Notes: a model not told the origin generated them from the letters alone. A stretch of 64,000 nucleotides of DNA from Microbacterium yannicii (GCF_024055635.1 NZ_JAMXMB010000014.1:104314-168313); one strand, 5' to 3'. Positions 33,805-47,617 are shown, counted from the stretch's first letter. A program made the numbers and translations.

Positions 33805-35466
33805 GTGCCCGACCGTCGCGAAGATCGCATGATCCAAACGGATCGTCCGGCTGATCGAACCGCCGATGAGACCCTGCCGACCGTGCGCGAGGTGATGGCG
33901 CTCGACGCGGTCGCGCACGGTGTGCCCGAAGTGCTCGTCGGCGACGAGGCCCTCGACGCGCGGGTGCGCTGGCTGCACGTCTCCGACAGCGCGGGCGTCG
34001 CCCGCCTGCTCGACGGCGGCGAGCTGCTGCTCTCCACGGGTTCGTCGTGGCCGGCCGAGCCCGCCGACCTGCGGCGGTTCATCGACGAGCTGGCCGACGC
34101 CGGTCTCTCGGGTCTCGTGCTCGAACTGGGCACGCACTACCGCTACGTGCCCGCGGTGGTCGTGGAGGCGGCCGCCTCGCGCAGGCTCGCGCTCATCGTG
34201 CTGCACCGCGAGGTGAAGTTCGTCACCGTCACCGAGGCGGTGCACAGCCGCATCATCACGGGGCAGACCGACGCGCTGCGGGCGCGGGACGAGGTGCGCG
34301 AGCGCTTCACCGCCCTCGTGCTGCGCGGCTCGCCGGCCGACTTCATCGTGTACCAGGTGGCGCAGACGCTCGGCGCCCCGATCCTGCTCGAGAACCTCGG
34401 CTACGAGGTCGTGGCGGCCGAGGTGCCGCTGGCGATGGAGGAGGAGCTCTTCACCGACTGGGAGCTGCGCTCCCGCTCCGCTCATCGACGCTCCGAGCAG
34501 CGGCGCGAGCGCGGCGCGGCGGCGGGCGCCGACGACTGGCTCATCGTTCCGGTCGAGGCGCGCGGCATCCGGTGGGGCAACCTCATCGCGCTGCCCGGTC
34601 CGGAGCATGCGGCCGGCCGCATGGCGGTGCTCGAGCAGGGCGCGATCGCCCTCGCCGTCGGGCGTCTCGCCGACGGTGACGCCGACGAGTGGGTCCGCAT
34701 CGGCCGTCGCCGCCTGGTGGACGGACTGCTCGCAGGACGCTTCGCAGGTGTCGGCGGGGCGGCCGCGCGGCTGGAGGCGGCGGGCCTGCCGCTGCGCGGC
34801 GCCCAGCTGCACGGTCTCGTCGTGTCGAGTGCGCCCGTCGCGGCGGAACGAGCGGATGCCGCGGCCCGCGCCCTCCGCGGACGCGCCCTCGCCGGTTCGG
34901 CGCCGACCGGCGTCGCACCGCCGGCGGCGACGATGCTGGTGTCGCTCCCGCCGGACGCGGAGTTCGACGATGCCGCCGTGGTGGCGTTCGTGCGGGCGCT
35001 CGTCGACGCCGCAGACCTCGAGCGGGTCACCGTGTCGGTCGGTCGCCGCGCCGAAGGCATCGACGCGGCTCTCGCGTCGGTGCACGAGGCCGTCGACCTG
35101 GCAGGCGGCCGACGTCGTCGAGCAGGCCGCGGACCCCACCTCCGCCGCGCCGAGAACCGCCCGCTCGTGCAGCTGGTCGCGGCGCTGCGCGACGACCACC
35201 GGGTGCTCGAGCACGGCGAGCGCATGCTCGCACCGCTCATCGCACACGACCTGGCGCGCTCCGGTGATCTGCTCGACGTCCTCGAGGCGATGCTCGCGCA
35301 CCCGGGCAATCGCACGGCGGCGGCCGGGGCATCCCATCTGTCCCGCTCGGTGTTCTACCAGCGCATCGCGCTCATCGAGGAGCTGCTGGGCGCCGACCTC
35401 GACGACGGCGAGACCCAGACCGCGCTGCACCTGGCGCTGCTGGTGCGGAGGTCTGCGGGGCGCTAG
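33805..35466 (+). CDS. PucR-family transcriptional regulator
   Basis: A 553-residue regulator with the PucR layout: N-terminal purine-catabolism domain (about 20-150, TVREVMALDAVAHGVPEVL), a central GGDEF-like region and a C-terminal helix-turn-helix (about 490-550, LEAMLAHPGNRTAAAGASHLSR then SVFYQRIALIEELLG). The GTG at 33805 has a good ribosome site eight bases upstream; ATG at 33829 is an alternative. Being divergent from the dehydrogenase/aminotransferase operon, it likely activates or represses omega-amino-acid catabolism. PucR proteins elsewhere sense purine, GABA or proline catabolites. Confidence 0.87.
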   Translation: MPDRREDRMIQTDRPADRTADETLPTVREVMALDAVAHGVPEVLVGDEALDARVRWLHVSDSAGVARLLDGGELLLSTGSSWPAEPADLRRFIDELADAGLSGLVLELGTHYRYVPAVVVEAAASRRLALIVLHREVKFVTVTEAVHSRIITGQTDALRARDEVRERFTALVLRGSPADFIVYQVAQTLGAPILLENLGYEVVAAEVPLAMEEELFTDWELRSRSAHRRSEQRRERGAAAGADDWLIVPVEARGIRWGNLIALPGPEHAAGRMAVLEQGAIALAVGRLADGDADEWVRIGRRRLVDGLLAGRFAGVGGAAARLEAAGLPLRGAQLHGLVVSSAPVAAERADAAARALRGRALAGSAPTGVAPPAATMLVSLPPDAEFDDAAVVAFVRALVDAADLERVTVSVGRRAEGIDAALASVHEAVDLAGGRRRRAGRGPHLRRAENRPLVQLVAALRDDHRVLEHGERMLAPLIAHDLARSGDLLDVLEAMLAHPGNRTAAAGASHLSRSVFYQRIALIEELLGADLDDGETQTALHLALLVRRSAGR

Positions 35467-35484
35467 CGACGACGACGGCTCGAC

Positions 35485-36528
35485 TCAGGGCCGGCGCGGG
35501 TCGATCATCGTCATGCCGGCGGGGGTGGCCCGCTCGAGCGCGGGCAGCAGCGATGCCGCCTCCGACAGCCCGACGACGCGCTCGATGAGCGACTCGGGGC
35601 GGAGCGTGCCGGACGCGATGAGCGCCAGCATCCCGGGATAGTCCACCGCCGCCATACCGTGACTGCCGAGCAGGTCGAGCTCCCACCCGATGACCCTCGA
35701 CATCGGGACGCGCGGGTGCCCGCCGACCGGCGGAAGCAGGCCGATCTGCACGTGCCGTCCGCGTCGGCGGAGGCTGAGGATCGCGTCGCTGCAGGTCTGC
35801 TCGCTGCCCACGGCATCCACCGACACATGTGTGCCGCCCTCGCTCAGCTCGTGGACGCGCGCGGGCACGTCGTGGCCGTCGGCGAGCACCGCATGGTCTG
35901 CGCCGAGACGGGATGCCGCATCCAGCGCCGGCCGGCTGCGGTCGACCACGATCACACGGGCGCCGAGGGCCTTCGCGATCATGACGGCGCTGAGGCCGAG
36001 GCCGCCGGCGCCGACGACCGTCACCCACTCGTCGGGCGCCAGCCGGGCACGGCCGACGAGGCCGCGGTACGCGGTGGCGAAGCGGCATCCGAGCGCCGCG
36101 GCCGCTTCGAAGCTCACCGAATCCGGGATCGCCACGAGGTTCGCGTCGGCGGCGTGCAGCACGACGGATTCGGCGAACGAGCCATCGTGCGTGAAACCCG
36201 GCTGCGTCTGGTCGGGACACACCTGCGCGTCGCCCTGCCGGCACCATTCGCAGCGTCCGCAGCCGCACACGAACGGCACGGTCACGCGGTCGCCGACGTG
36301 CCAGTCCGTGACCCCATCGCCGACCTCCCCGATGACCCCCGCGAGCTCGTGGCCCGGGACGTGCGGGAGCGAGATGTCGTCGTCGTGCCCCGCCCAGCCA
36401 TGCCAGTCGCTGCGGCACAGCCCGGTGGCGCGCACGTCAACGACCACGCCGCCGTCCGGAGCGGTGGGCGACGGGACATCACGGACCTCGGGCGCGACGC
36501 CGAAGGCGTCGTAGACGACTGCACGCAT
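35485..36528 (-). CDS. zinc-dependent medium-chain alcohol dehydrogenase
   Basis: A 347-residue NAD(P)-dependent dehydrogenase. The catalytic zinc ligand is the cysteine in GLCRSDWHGW with PGHELAG; the structural zinc lobe has four closely spaced cysteines (FVCGCGRCEWCRQGDAQVC). The Rossmann motif is VVGAGGLGLSAV. The alcohol or aldehyde substrate cannot be named. It sits between the PucR regulator (convergent, 18 bases) and the cupin/amine oxidase pair, and could reduce or oxidise an amine-derived aldehyde. The -10 GACGAT is six bases before the ATG. Confidence 0.9.
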   Translation of the reverse strand: MRAVVYDAFGVAPEVRDVPSPTAPDGGVVVDVRATGLCRSDWHGWAGHDDDISLPHVPGHELAGVIGEVGDGVTDWHVGDRVTVPFVCGCGRCEWCRQGDAQVCPDQTQPGFTHDGSFAESVVLHAADANLVAIPDSVSFEAAAALGCRFATAYRGLVGRARLAPDEWVTVVGAGGLGLSAVMIAKALGARVIVVDRSRPALDAASRLGADHAVLADGHDVPARVHELSEGGTHVSVDAVGSEQTCSDAILSLRRRGRHVQIGLLPPVGGHPRVPMSRVIGWELDLLGSHGMAAVDYPGMLALIASGTLRPESLIERVVGLSEAASLLPALERATPAGMTMIDPRRP

Positions 36529-36534
36529 GCGCCC

Positions 36535-36540
36535 ATCGTC
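36535..36540 (-). promoter_or_regulatory. possible leaderless -10 box of alcohol dehydrogenase
   Basis: GACGAT (minus strand) six bases before the ATG at 36528. Confidence 0.35.
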
Positions 36541-36591
36541 GCACCCGTGCGGGCCGCGGATCCGGGATGCTGCGCCCCGGGGCGGCTGAGC

Positions 36592-36924
36592 CTAGCCGGC
36601 GACGTAGATCTTGCGAAGCGTCTCGTGCACCGTCCAGACCGTCTGCATGCCTGCCGTCAGCCGCACCACGGAACCCGGTGACAGCGCCACGGGCGCCAGC
36701 GAGGAGTCCGAGAACGACAGGGTCGCGGAGCCGGCCAGGACGACGAAGACCTCGTCCGCCTCGACGTCGGTCGAGGTTCCGCGGGTGTGCTCCCACACGC
36801 CGATCGTGTCGGTCAGCTCGACGAAGCCCGCCGAGGGGGAGCCCGACAGCACCTGGTCCGCGGGCAGCCGCTCCAGCGGAACGGCGACGGCCGCGGCATC
36901 CACTCCCACACCCGGGACGATCAC
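36592..36924 (-). CDS. small cupin protein
   Basis: A 110-residue single-cupin protein (DUF861-like) with the beta-barrel segments ADEVFVVLAGSATLSF and LSPGSVVRLTAGMQTVWTVHE. The GTG at 36924 overlaps the stop of the upstream FAD oxidase (GTGA), showing translational coupling. Cupins coupled to amine/amino acid oxidases often process or bind the product; the metal ligands are only partly conserved here. The stop is TAG at 36592. Confidence 0.82.
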   Translation of the reverse strand: MIVPGVGVDAAAVAVPLERLPADQVLSGSPSAGFVELTDTIGVWEHTRGTSTDVEADEVFVVLAGSATLSFSDSSLAPVALSPGSVVRLTAGMQTVWTVHETLRKIYVAG

Positions 36925-38351
36925 GAATCGAACCCCAGCCCGACCGCGTCGAGGGTCTTCAACAGCAGGTTGCGCTTGCCCCGATTGTGGTCGGCGCGGT
37001 CCAGCGACCAGCGCGTGGCGTTGATGCCGATCGCGGCGGCCGGCTCGGGTGGGAAGGGAAGCGGGCGCTTGCGCACCATCTCGAGCGCGGTGCGCTCGTT
37101 CGAGACGCCGTCGAGCAGGTCGAGCATGACCTCGCCGGCGAAGCGCGTCGATCCGACGCCGAGTCCGGTGAATCCTGCGGCGTAGGCGACGCGGCGCTCG
37201 CGGGCGGTGCCGAAGAACGCGGTGAACTGGGTGGACGTGTCGATCGCCCCCGCCCACTGGTGCGTGAACCGCAGCCCCTCGAGCTGCGGGAACGTCGTGA
37301 AGAAGTGACCGGCGAGCTTCGCCCACGTCTCGGGGCGCTGCTCGTACGCAGGATCGACCTTCCGTCCGTAGTGGTAGACGGCGTCGTACCCGCCGAACAG
37401 GATCCGGTTGTCCTTCGTGATCCGGTAGTAGTGGAACTGGTTCGCGAGGTCGCCGATGCCCTGCCGGTCCTGCCAGCCGATCGACGCGACCTGCGCGTCG
37501 GTGAGCGGCTCGGTCATGAGCACGTAGTCGTACACCGGCACCGTCATGAGCCGGTTGCGCTTGATGAGCGAGGGGAACACGTTGGTGCCGAGCGCGGCAC
37601 GGGATGCCTCGACCCGGCCGTCTGCGGTCGCCACGACGACGCCCGGACCCGTCGTGTCGAGCCCGGTCACGTGCGAGCGCTCGAAGATCTCGATCCCCCG
37701 CTCCTCGCACACGCGGGCCAGTTCGGCCGCCATGCGTGCAGGGTGCACCATGCCGCACGCGTCCTTCTCCCAGACTGCCGCGAGATACGTGGGCGAGTGG
37801 ACGGATGCCTGGGCCTCCGCCTGATCGAGATAGACGACGCCCTCCTCGCCCTCGGCCGCCCATTCCTTCAGCCATTCGACCTGATGGGGTTCGACAGCCG
37901 GCGCCAGCTGGCCGGTGCGCTCGAACTGGAAGTCCATCCCGTAGCGGGCCTCGGAGGCTTCGATCGCGTCGAGGTTCTCGCGGCCCAGCCGGTCGAGGAG
38001 CGGCATCTCGTCGGGCCAGCGGGCCACGCCGTTCTCGTGGCCGTGCGTGAGGCTCGCCTCGCAGAAGCCGCCGTTGCGGCCCGAGGCTGCCCAGCCGACG
38101 CGCTGCGCCTCGAGGATCACCACCTTCGCGCCCGGGTCGCGTTCGGTGGCGAGCAGCGCGGTCCACAGGCCGGTGTAGCCGCCGCCGACGACGACCAGGT
38201 CGGCGCGGTGCGTGCCGACGAGCGAGGGCCGGTCGGGCCGCAGGCTCTCGGGAAGGTCGTCACGCCAGAAGACCGCGTGCCGGGTGCCGGCGAGGGAATG
38301 CTGGACGACGGATGCTGCCGGCCGCTGTCGTTCGAAGACGGTCGTGCCCAC
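36921..38351 (-). CDS. FAD-dependent amine/amino acid oxidase (DAO family, PuuB-like)
   Basis: A 476-residue flavoprotein of the D-amino-acid oxidase fold. The FAD-binding Rossmann motif is DLVVVGGGYTGLWTALLA with the second signature ASGRNGGFCE; the C-terminal FTGLGVGSTRFAGEV closes the FAD site. This pattern matches gamma-glutamylputrescine or similar amine oxidases. GTG at 38351 is chosen because GGAG lies nine bases upstream. Its partner cupin overlaps it. With the adjacent dehydrogenases it may feed polyamine- or omega-amine-derived aldehydes into the aminotransferase/MmsA route (inference). Confidence 0.88.
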   Translation of the reverse strand: MGTTVFERQRPAASVVQHSLAGTRHAVFWRDDLPESLRPDRPSLVGTHRADLVVVGGGYTGLWTALLATERDPGAKVVILEAQRVGWAASGRNGGFCEASLTHGHENGVARWPDEMPLLDRLGRENLDAIEASEARYGMDFQFERTGQLAPAVEPHQVEWLKEWAAEGEEGVVYLDQAEAQASVHSPTYLAAVWEKDACGMVHPARMAAELARVCEERGIEIFERSHVTGLDTTGPGVVVATADGRVEASRAALGTNVFPSLIKRNRLMTVPVYDYVLMTEPLTDAQVASIGWQDRQGIGDLANQFHYYRITKDNRILFGGYDAVYHYGRKVDPAYEQRPETWAKLAGHFFTTFPQLEGLRFTHQWAGAIDTSTQFTAFFGTARERRVAYAAGFTGLGVGSTRFAGEVMLDLLDGVSNERTALEMVRKRPLPFPPEPAAAIGINATRWSLDRADHNRGKRNLLLKTLDAVGLGFDS

Positions 38352-38476
38352 GGTTATCAACTCCGATGCGGGTGTCTGGTGCTCCCATCCTCGCCCGTCG
38401 ACCGCCGTGGTGCAGGCCCCGCGTGTCGCAAGTTGTCCGTCGGCCGGACAGGTTGTCGCGCCGCGACGCCGATCGG

Positions 38477-39037
38477 TCAGAAGGCGGGAGCGAGTTCGGC
38501 GGCCAGCGCGTCGACGTCGGCCACGCGGGCGTACGTGCCGTCGAGCGCCGCCATGAACGCCAGATGCACCTGCGCGCCGGGGACGGTCCGGCCGTCGTAG
38601 CCGAGGTCGGGGGCGGCGCACGCGTCCTGCGCGACGGCCAGGCGGAACCCCAGATCGGATGCCGCGCGCACCGTCGCGTCGACGCACATGCTCGACATCA
38701 TCCCGGCGACGACGATCTCGTCGGGTGCCGCGGCACGCAGCAGCGCCTCGAGCCCCGTGCCGAGGAAAGCGTTCGGCTGGTGCTTGACGATGACGTCCTC
38801 GGAGCCGTCCGGCGCCACACGCGGATCGAACTCGACGCCGGGAGTGCCGGCGGCGAAGAACGCGGCATCCGGACCGCTCGACACGTGCTGCACGTGCACG
38901 ACCCGCTCACCCGCCGTGCGGAACGCGGCCAGGAGTCGCGAGGCGGCATCGGCGGCCGCATCCGGGTCGACGAGAGGATGCCTCCCTCCCGGGAAGTAGT
39001 CGCGCTGGATGTCGATGAGGAGCAGGAGTCGGGTCAC
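38477..39037 (-). CDS. isochorismatase-family cysteine hydrolase
   Basis: A 186-residue hydrolase (nicotinamidase/isochorismatase fold). The catalytic Asp is in LLLLIDIQRDYF, the Lys in IVKHQPNAF and the Cys in GMMSSMCVDATVR. Typical substrates are nicotinamide, ureidoacrylate or N-carbamoyl compounds, none specified here. The GTG at 39037 is preferred over the ATG at 39049 because TATGCT, which includes that ATG, forms a -10 box seven bases before the GTG. Confidence 0.87.
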   Translation of the reverse strand: MTRLLLLIDIQRDYFPGGRHPLVDPDAAADAASRLLAAFRTAGERVVHVQHVSSGPDAAFFAAGTPGVEFDPRVAPDGSEDVIVKHQPNAFLGTGLEALLRAAAPDEIVVAGMMSSMCVDATVRAASDLGFRLAVAQDACAAPDLGYDGRTVPGAQVHLAFMAALDGTYARVADVDALAAELAPAF

Positions 39038-39044
39038 CCGCAAC

Positions 39045-39050
39045 AGCATA
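39045..39050 (-). promoter_or_regulatory. leaderless -10 box of isochorismatase gene
   Basis: TATGCT (minus strand) seven bases before the GTG at 39037. Confidence 0.55.
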
Positions 39051-39166
39051 GAGGCGGCCGTGTCAGGCCTTCGGCGCGGCGTCGACCCGCTCGCCCTGGA
39101 CGAACGGCCTGCGCGGTGCGCGTGGCCGAACCGCCGCATCGCGATCACAGCGTGCGGGAAGCAGCG

Positions 39167-39947
39167 TCAGTGCTGGCAGGACGGGCACCAGAAGACGATG
39201 CGCTCCCGCGTCGGGTCCGCACCGAGGCTTCCGCCGCGGATCAGGGTCCCGCAGCGCCGGCACGGCCGGCCCTCCCGGCGGTAGACCCAGGTGGACCGTC
39301 CGGGGCGCTCGTCGCCGGTGAAGGTCCGGCCCGACCGATTGCGGTTGGCGCGGATCATGCGTGCGCCGAGGTCGACGATGGCTGCCGCATCCGTCTCGCT
39401 GGCCGGTGTCGTCGGGAGGATGCCGCGGACGAACAGGATCTCGTTGGCGTATTCGTTGCCGAACCCGGCGACGTTGCGCTGGTCCTGGAGCGCGACGTGG
39501 ACCGCCCGGGTGTCTGTGGCGAGCCGCCGGGCGGCTTCGACCGGGTCCCACGATTCCGAGAGCGGGTCGGGGCCGAGGTACCCGACGAGCTGGTCCTCGT
39601 CGGCGGTCGGAACCACCTTGATGTCGGCGAGGTCGAAGCCGACCGTCTCCCACTCGGCACCGTCCGGCGCGGTCGCGCCGATCACCGCCCGGGCACGGAA
39701 CCCCGGCGCTCGCCACCGCTCGCCGCGCCGGTACACGTGCCACTCGCCCTCCATCTTGAGGTGGGTGTGCAGCGTCCACGCGCCGATGCGGTGCAGCAGA
39801 TGCTTGCCGCGTGCCACGACGCCGTGCACCAGCTCGCCGCGCAGGTCGACCGTCGCCGCCTGCGGCACGCGCAGCTCGAACCGCGTCACGGTCGCACCGG
39901 CCAGGGCGGCGTCGAGACGCCGGGCCGTGCGGAAGACGGTGTCGCCC

Positions 39948-39955
<8 letters not shown>
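39167..39955 (-). CDS. Fpg/Nei-family DNA glycosylase (Nei2-like)
   Basis: A 262-residue base-excision repair enzyme. It begins with PEGDTVFRTARRLD, the Nei form (the N-terminal proline and Glu after start-residue removal are catalytic). A helix-two-turn-helix (NVAGFGNEYANEILF) and a C-terminal zinc finger (CRRCGT...CPSC) complete the family layout. It removes oxidised pyrimidines and nicks the strand. The GTG start at 39955 overlaps the Lhr stop by 8 bases, coupling it to the helicase. The lhr-nei2 pairing is conserved in actinobacteria. Confidence 0.93.
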
Positions 39956-44837
<4,882 letters not shown>

Positions 44838-45082
44838 CCCTCCTATCTTCGTCGTGATCGCCGACATCCGGCCAGGGCGTATCGCGAGCCGCTCGCGCAG
44901 GGTCGGATGCCGCGGTATGAGGAGCAGACGGAGGACCCGGCCGAGGCCCCGGCAACAGCGACATCGCCCGGGACGCGCGAAGGAGCCGAAGAAGCCCTGG
45001 TCCGCCGGCCGGCGGTACCTGGGGCAGCGCTACCGCCGTGTGGAGGTGGCCGACCGTCGGGAGACTCCGTCGCTCGCCGGCG

Positions 45083-45265
45083 TCAGCTCTCTTCCGGGAG
45101 GAGGATCCACAGCAGCAGGTACATCAGGATCGAGACGCCGAAGAACACCGTCGACGCGACAATGAGCACGCGCACCGGCACGACGCTGCAGCCGAAGCGG
45201 TCCGCGATGCCTTGGCAGACTCCGGCGATCATGCGTCCGCGTCGAGGACGGACCAGGCGGTGCAT
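45083..45265 (-). CDS. PspC-domain mini-protein
   Basis: A 60-residue protein consisting of only a PspC domain: RGRMIAGVCQGIADRFG followed by one or two hydrophobic segments ending LLLWILLPEES. PspC domains act in envelope-stress sensing. It is a tandem relative of the next gene (about half the residues match). -10 CATGAT (45272-45277) lies six bases before the ATG. Upstream toward lhr, 44868-45082 holds nothing I can support. Confidence 0.85.
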   Translation of the reverse strand: MHRLVRPRRGRMIAGVCQGIADRFGCSVVPVRVLIVASTVFFGVSILMYLLLWILLPEES

Positions 45266-45271
45266 GGGTTC

Positions 45272-45277
45272 ATCATG
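45272..45277 (-). promoter_or_regulatory. leaderless -10 box of first PspC gene
   Basis: CATGAT (minus strand) six bases before the ATG at 45265. Confidence 0.5.
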
Positions 45278-45326
45278 GCGTGCCGGACAGGTGCCCGCCA
45301 GAGGGCCGATGAACGGTTGCCGGATC

Positions 45327-45509
45327 TCAGTGCTCGGAGGGGACCAGGATCCAGAGCAGGATGTAGGCCCACAGCGACAGGCCGAAGAAGACGACGGCGA
45401 TGACGGTGAGGATCCGGATCAGGGTCACGTTCCACCCGAAGCGGTTGGCGACGGCGGCGCAGACGCCGGCGATCCATCGGCCCTGCTGAGGTCTGACGAG
45501 TGCGTTCAT
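45327..45509 (-). CDS. PspC-domain mini-protein (tandem copy)
   Basis: A 60-residue PspC protein (RGRWIAGVCAAVANRFG, then AYILLWILVPSEH), arising from the same ancestral duplication as its neighbour. The two start with M-x-x-L-V-R-P and have the same length. It has its own -10 box (GATGAT, 45516-45521, six bases before the ATG), so the pair are separate transcription units. Confidence 0.85.
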   Translation of the reverse strand: MNALVRPQQGRWIAGVCAAVANRFGWNVTLIRILTVIAVVFFGLSLWAYILLWILVPSEH

Positions 45510-45515
45510 GTCTTC

Positions 45516-45521
45516 ATCATC
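45516..45521 (-). promoter_or_regulatory. leaderless -10 box of second PspC gene
   Basis: GATGAT (minus strand) six bases before the ATG at 45509. Confidence 0.45.
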
Positions 45522-45602
45522 CGCGAGCCAGGTCGGCGACGCACGGGTGCTGGCCCCCGGAGCGCGAGGGGAGCAGGCCGCAGGGCGCGGGAGGGGCTTG
45601 CC

Positions 45603-45639
45603 GCGGCATCCGTCCCCACACGAGAGAGACGGATGCCGC
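45603..45639 (-). terminator. terminator hairpin after ABC-F gene
   Basis: A perfect 12-bp stem (45603-45614 with 45628-45639) with a 13-base loop lies ten bases beyond the ABC-F stop. Confidence 0.65.
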
Positions 45640-45648
45640 AGCCCCGCG

Positions 45649-47313
45649 TCAGCGCTCCGTCAGCGTGCCATCGCGGTCGAGCTCGAGCACGAGGCTGACG
45701 CCGATGCGCTCGAGGAACGCGTCGTCGTGGCTCACGACGAGCACGGCGCCCCGGTAGGCGGCGATCGCGTCGACGAGCTGGTCGACCGTGTCGAGGTCGA
45801 GGTTGTTCGTCGGCTCGTCGAAGACGAGCAGCTGCGGCGGCGGATCCGCCAGCATGAGCCGGGCGAGAGCCACGCGGAAGCGTTCGCCGCCCGAGAGTGT
45901 TCCCACCGGGCGCTCGACGGCGGCTCCTCGGATGAGGAACCTCGCCAGCCGGTTGCGCAACTCGATGATCGTCACCCCAGGCGCCGACGGGACGACGTTG
46001 GCGAGCACCGACGCCGCGTCGTCGAGCCCGTCGACACGCTGCGGCAGGTACCCGACGCGGTCGGTGTGCAGCGCGCCGCGGGCAGAACTCCTCAAGAACC
46101 CGTCGGGTTGCTCGCCCAGAGGCGATTGCTCACCGGGGCCGCCGGAATCTGAGGAGTTGGTGCTCCCGGAACCCACCAGCCGCTCGAGGAGCGTCGTCTT
46201 CCCCGCGCCGTTGGGACCGATCAGCGCCACCCGCTCGGGTCCCTGGATCACCCACGAGTGCTCGCCGTCGCCGAGCGTCGCGATGCGGCGGCCCGCGGGC
46301 ACGCCGGGGTCGGGCAGGTCGATCTTCACGATGTCGTCGTCGCGGACGCGGCGCTCGGCGACATCGAGGGCTTCACGAGCGGATGCCTCGCGGTCGGCCT
46401 TCTCGCCGCGCAGCTTGCCCGCCGAGACCTGGGCCGCCATCCGGCGACCGTTCGCGATGATCTTCGGCACGCGCTTCTCGTCGTACGCCTTCTGCCCCAT
46501 CGCGGCGCGGCGCGAGAGCGTCGTCTCGGCCTCGATGCGCTGGCGCTTCTCACGCTTGACGGCCTGTCGCGCCGCACGCTCGGCATCGCGGGCGGCGCCC
46601 TGCTCGGCATCCAGCCAAGCCCGCCATTGCGAGTACGGACCGCCGAACACCGACAGCTCGTTCGCGTACAGCTCGGCGGTGTCGTCCATCAGCTCGAGCA
46701 GGGCCGTGTCGTGGCTCACCACGACGAGAGCGCCCCGCCACGAGCGCACCATGTCGTACAGGCGCGCGCGGGCGTCGCGGTCGAGGTTGTTGGTCGGCTC
46801 GTCGAGCAGCGCGATCTCGGGACCGCGCAGACGGATGCCGGCGATCGCGGTGAGCACCGCCTCGCCACCCGACAGCTGCCCGACGCTGCGGTCGAGCATG
46901 TCAGGTGCGAGTCCAGCCTCGGCGAGCGCGGCGTGCGCGCGCGCCTCGATGTCCCAATCGGAGCCGACCGCGTCGAAATGACGGGGATCGGCGTCGCCGG
47001 ATTCGATGGCGCGCAGCGCGCGGAGGGTGTCGCCCACGCCGAGCAGGTCGGCGACGGGGCGGTCGACCTCGAGCGTCAGCCGCTGCGGCAGGTACGCGGC
47101 CTCCGCTGTCCGCGAGATGTGCCCCGCGGAGGGCGTCAGGTCTCCGGCGATGAGGCGCAGCAGCGTGGACTTGCCGGAGCCGTTGCGCCCGACGAGGCCG
47201 GTGCGGCCGGTGCCGAACGATCCGGAGACATCGGCAAGGGCGACGGTGCCGTCGGCCCAGGTGAACGAGACCCGGTCGAGGACGATGACGGGTGTGAGGG
47301 TGTGTGCGGGCAT
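45649..47313 (-). CDS. ABC-F family ATPase (translation factor / possible ribosome protection)
   Basis: A 554-residue soluble protein with two ABC domains and no membrane segments. Walker A motifs are GRNGSGKST and GPNGAGKTT, signatures QLSGGE and TLSGGE, and Walker B LLDEPTNN and VFDEPTNN. The linker between them carries the charged helical hairpin (P-site tRNA-interaction motif). A low-complexity stretch (SGSTNSSDSGGPGE) sits in domain 2. AGGAGG four bases upstream fixes the ATG at 47313. A leader peptide and mutually exclusive stems precede it, a hallmark of inducible antibiotic-protection ABC-F genes, but a housekeeping role is also possible. Confidence 0.92.
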   Translation of the reverse strand: MPAHTLTPVIVLDRVSFTWADGTVALADVSGSFGTGRTGLVGRNGSGKSTLLRLIAGDLTPSAGHISRTAEAAYLPQRLTLEVDRPVADLLGVGDTLRALRAIESGDADPRHFDAVGSDWDIEARAHAALAEAGLAPDMLDRSVGQLSGGEAVLTAIAGIRLRGPEIALLDEPTNNLDRDARARLYDMVRSWRGALVVVSHDTALLELMDDTAELYANELSVFGGPYSQWRAWLDAEQGAARDAERAARQAVKREKRQRIEAETTLSRRAAMGQKAYDEKRVPKIIANGRRMAAQVSAGKLRGEKADREASAREALDVAERRVRDDDIVKIDLPDPGVPAGRRIATLGDGEHSWVIQGPERVALIGPNGAGKTTLLERLVGSGSTNSSDSGGPGEQSPLGEQPDGFLRSSARGALHTDRVGYLPQRVDGLDDAASVLANVVPSAPGVTIIELRNRLARFLIRGAAVERPVGTLSGGERFRVALARLMLADPPPQLLVFDEPTNNLDLDTVDQLVDAIAAYRGAVLVVSHDDAFLERIGVSLVLELDRDGTLTER

Positions 47314-47361
47314 GAGGCCTCCTGTGTCGGTCATGCGCTGACACCGAGGACCGCGGAATCC

Positions 47362-47378
47362 GCCCGGAATGCCGGGGC
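47362..47378 (-). promoter_or_regulatory. small stem in ABC-F leader
   Basis: CCCGG-CATT-CCGGG-type stem in the mRNA between the attenuator and the ribosome site; possibly part of the same regulatory fold. Confidence 0.35.
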
Positions 47379-47415
47379 CGCAGAAGGGCCCGAGACGGCG
47401 GGGGAAGCGGTGGTC

Positions 47416-47473
47416 GACGTGCAGCGCGGAATCTTCAGGCGCTGCGAGACGTCGAGGGTCGACGGAGCAGCGC
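47416..47473 (-). promoter_or_regulatory. candidate attenuator with three competing segments
   Basis: In the mRNA, segment 1 GCGCTGC (47473-47467, three bases after the leader stop), segment 2 GCAGCGC (47445-47439) and segment 3 GCGCTGC (47427-47421) allow either 1:2 or 2:3 pairing with the same seven bases. The 2:3 stem is extended by five more pairs. A ribosome at the leader stop would cover segment 1. Confidence 0.6.
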
Positions 47474-47475
47474 GA

Positions 47476-47505
47476 TTACAGCGCGCGAGCGTCGATCAGC
47501 TTCAA
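47476..47505 (-). CDS. nine-residue leader peptide (MKLIDARAL)
   Basis: A TTG-started reading frame with GAGGAA five bases upstream and a TAA stop codes M-K-L-I-D-A-R-A-L. It lies 163 bases before the ABC-F start, directly before the segments that can form alternative hairpins. It is likely a translation-sensing uORF. The peptide is too short for homology, so support comes from context: ribosome site, position and downstream stems. Confidence 0.55.
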   Translation of the reverse strand: MKLIDARAL

Positions 47506-47617
47506 GGGAGTTCCTCACCGAGGGGACAGAGGCCGAGAGACACCATAGCGGATGCCGCGGGGAGATGGGTGAGAAGATCTCCGTCGCGCGGGGGAGTGCG
47601 CCGCTCGCGCCCGCCCG

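Noticed and set aside
44868..45082. Possible small gene between lhr and the PspC genes
   Set aside because: Open frames exist, but there is no ribosome site, leaderless promoter or recognisable domain.
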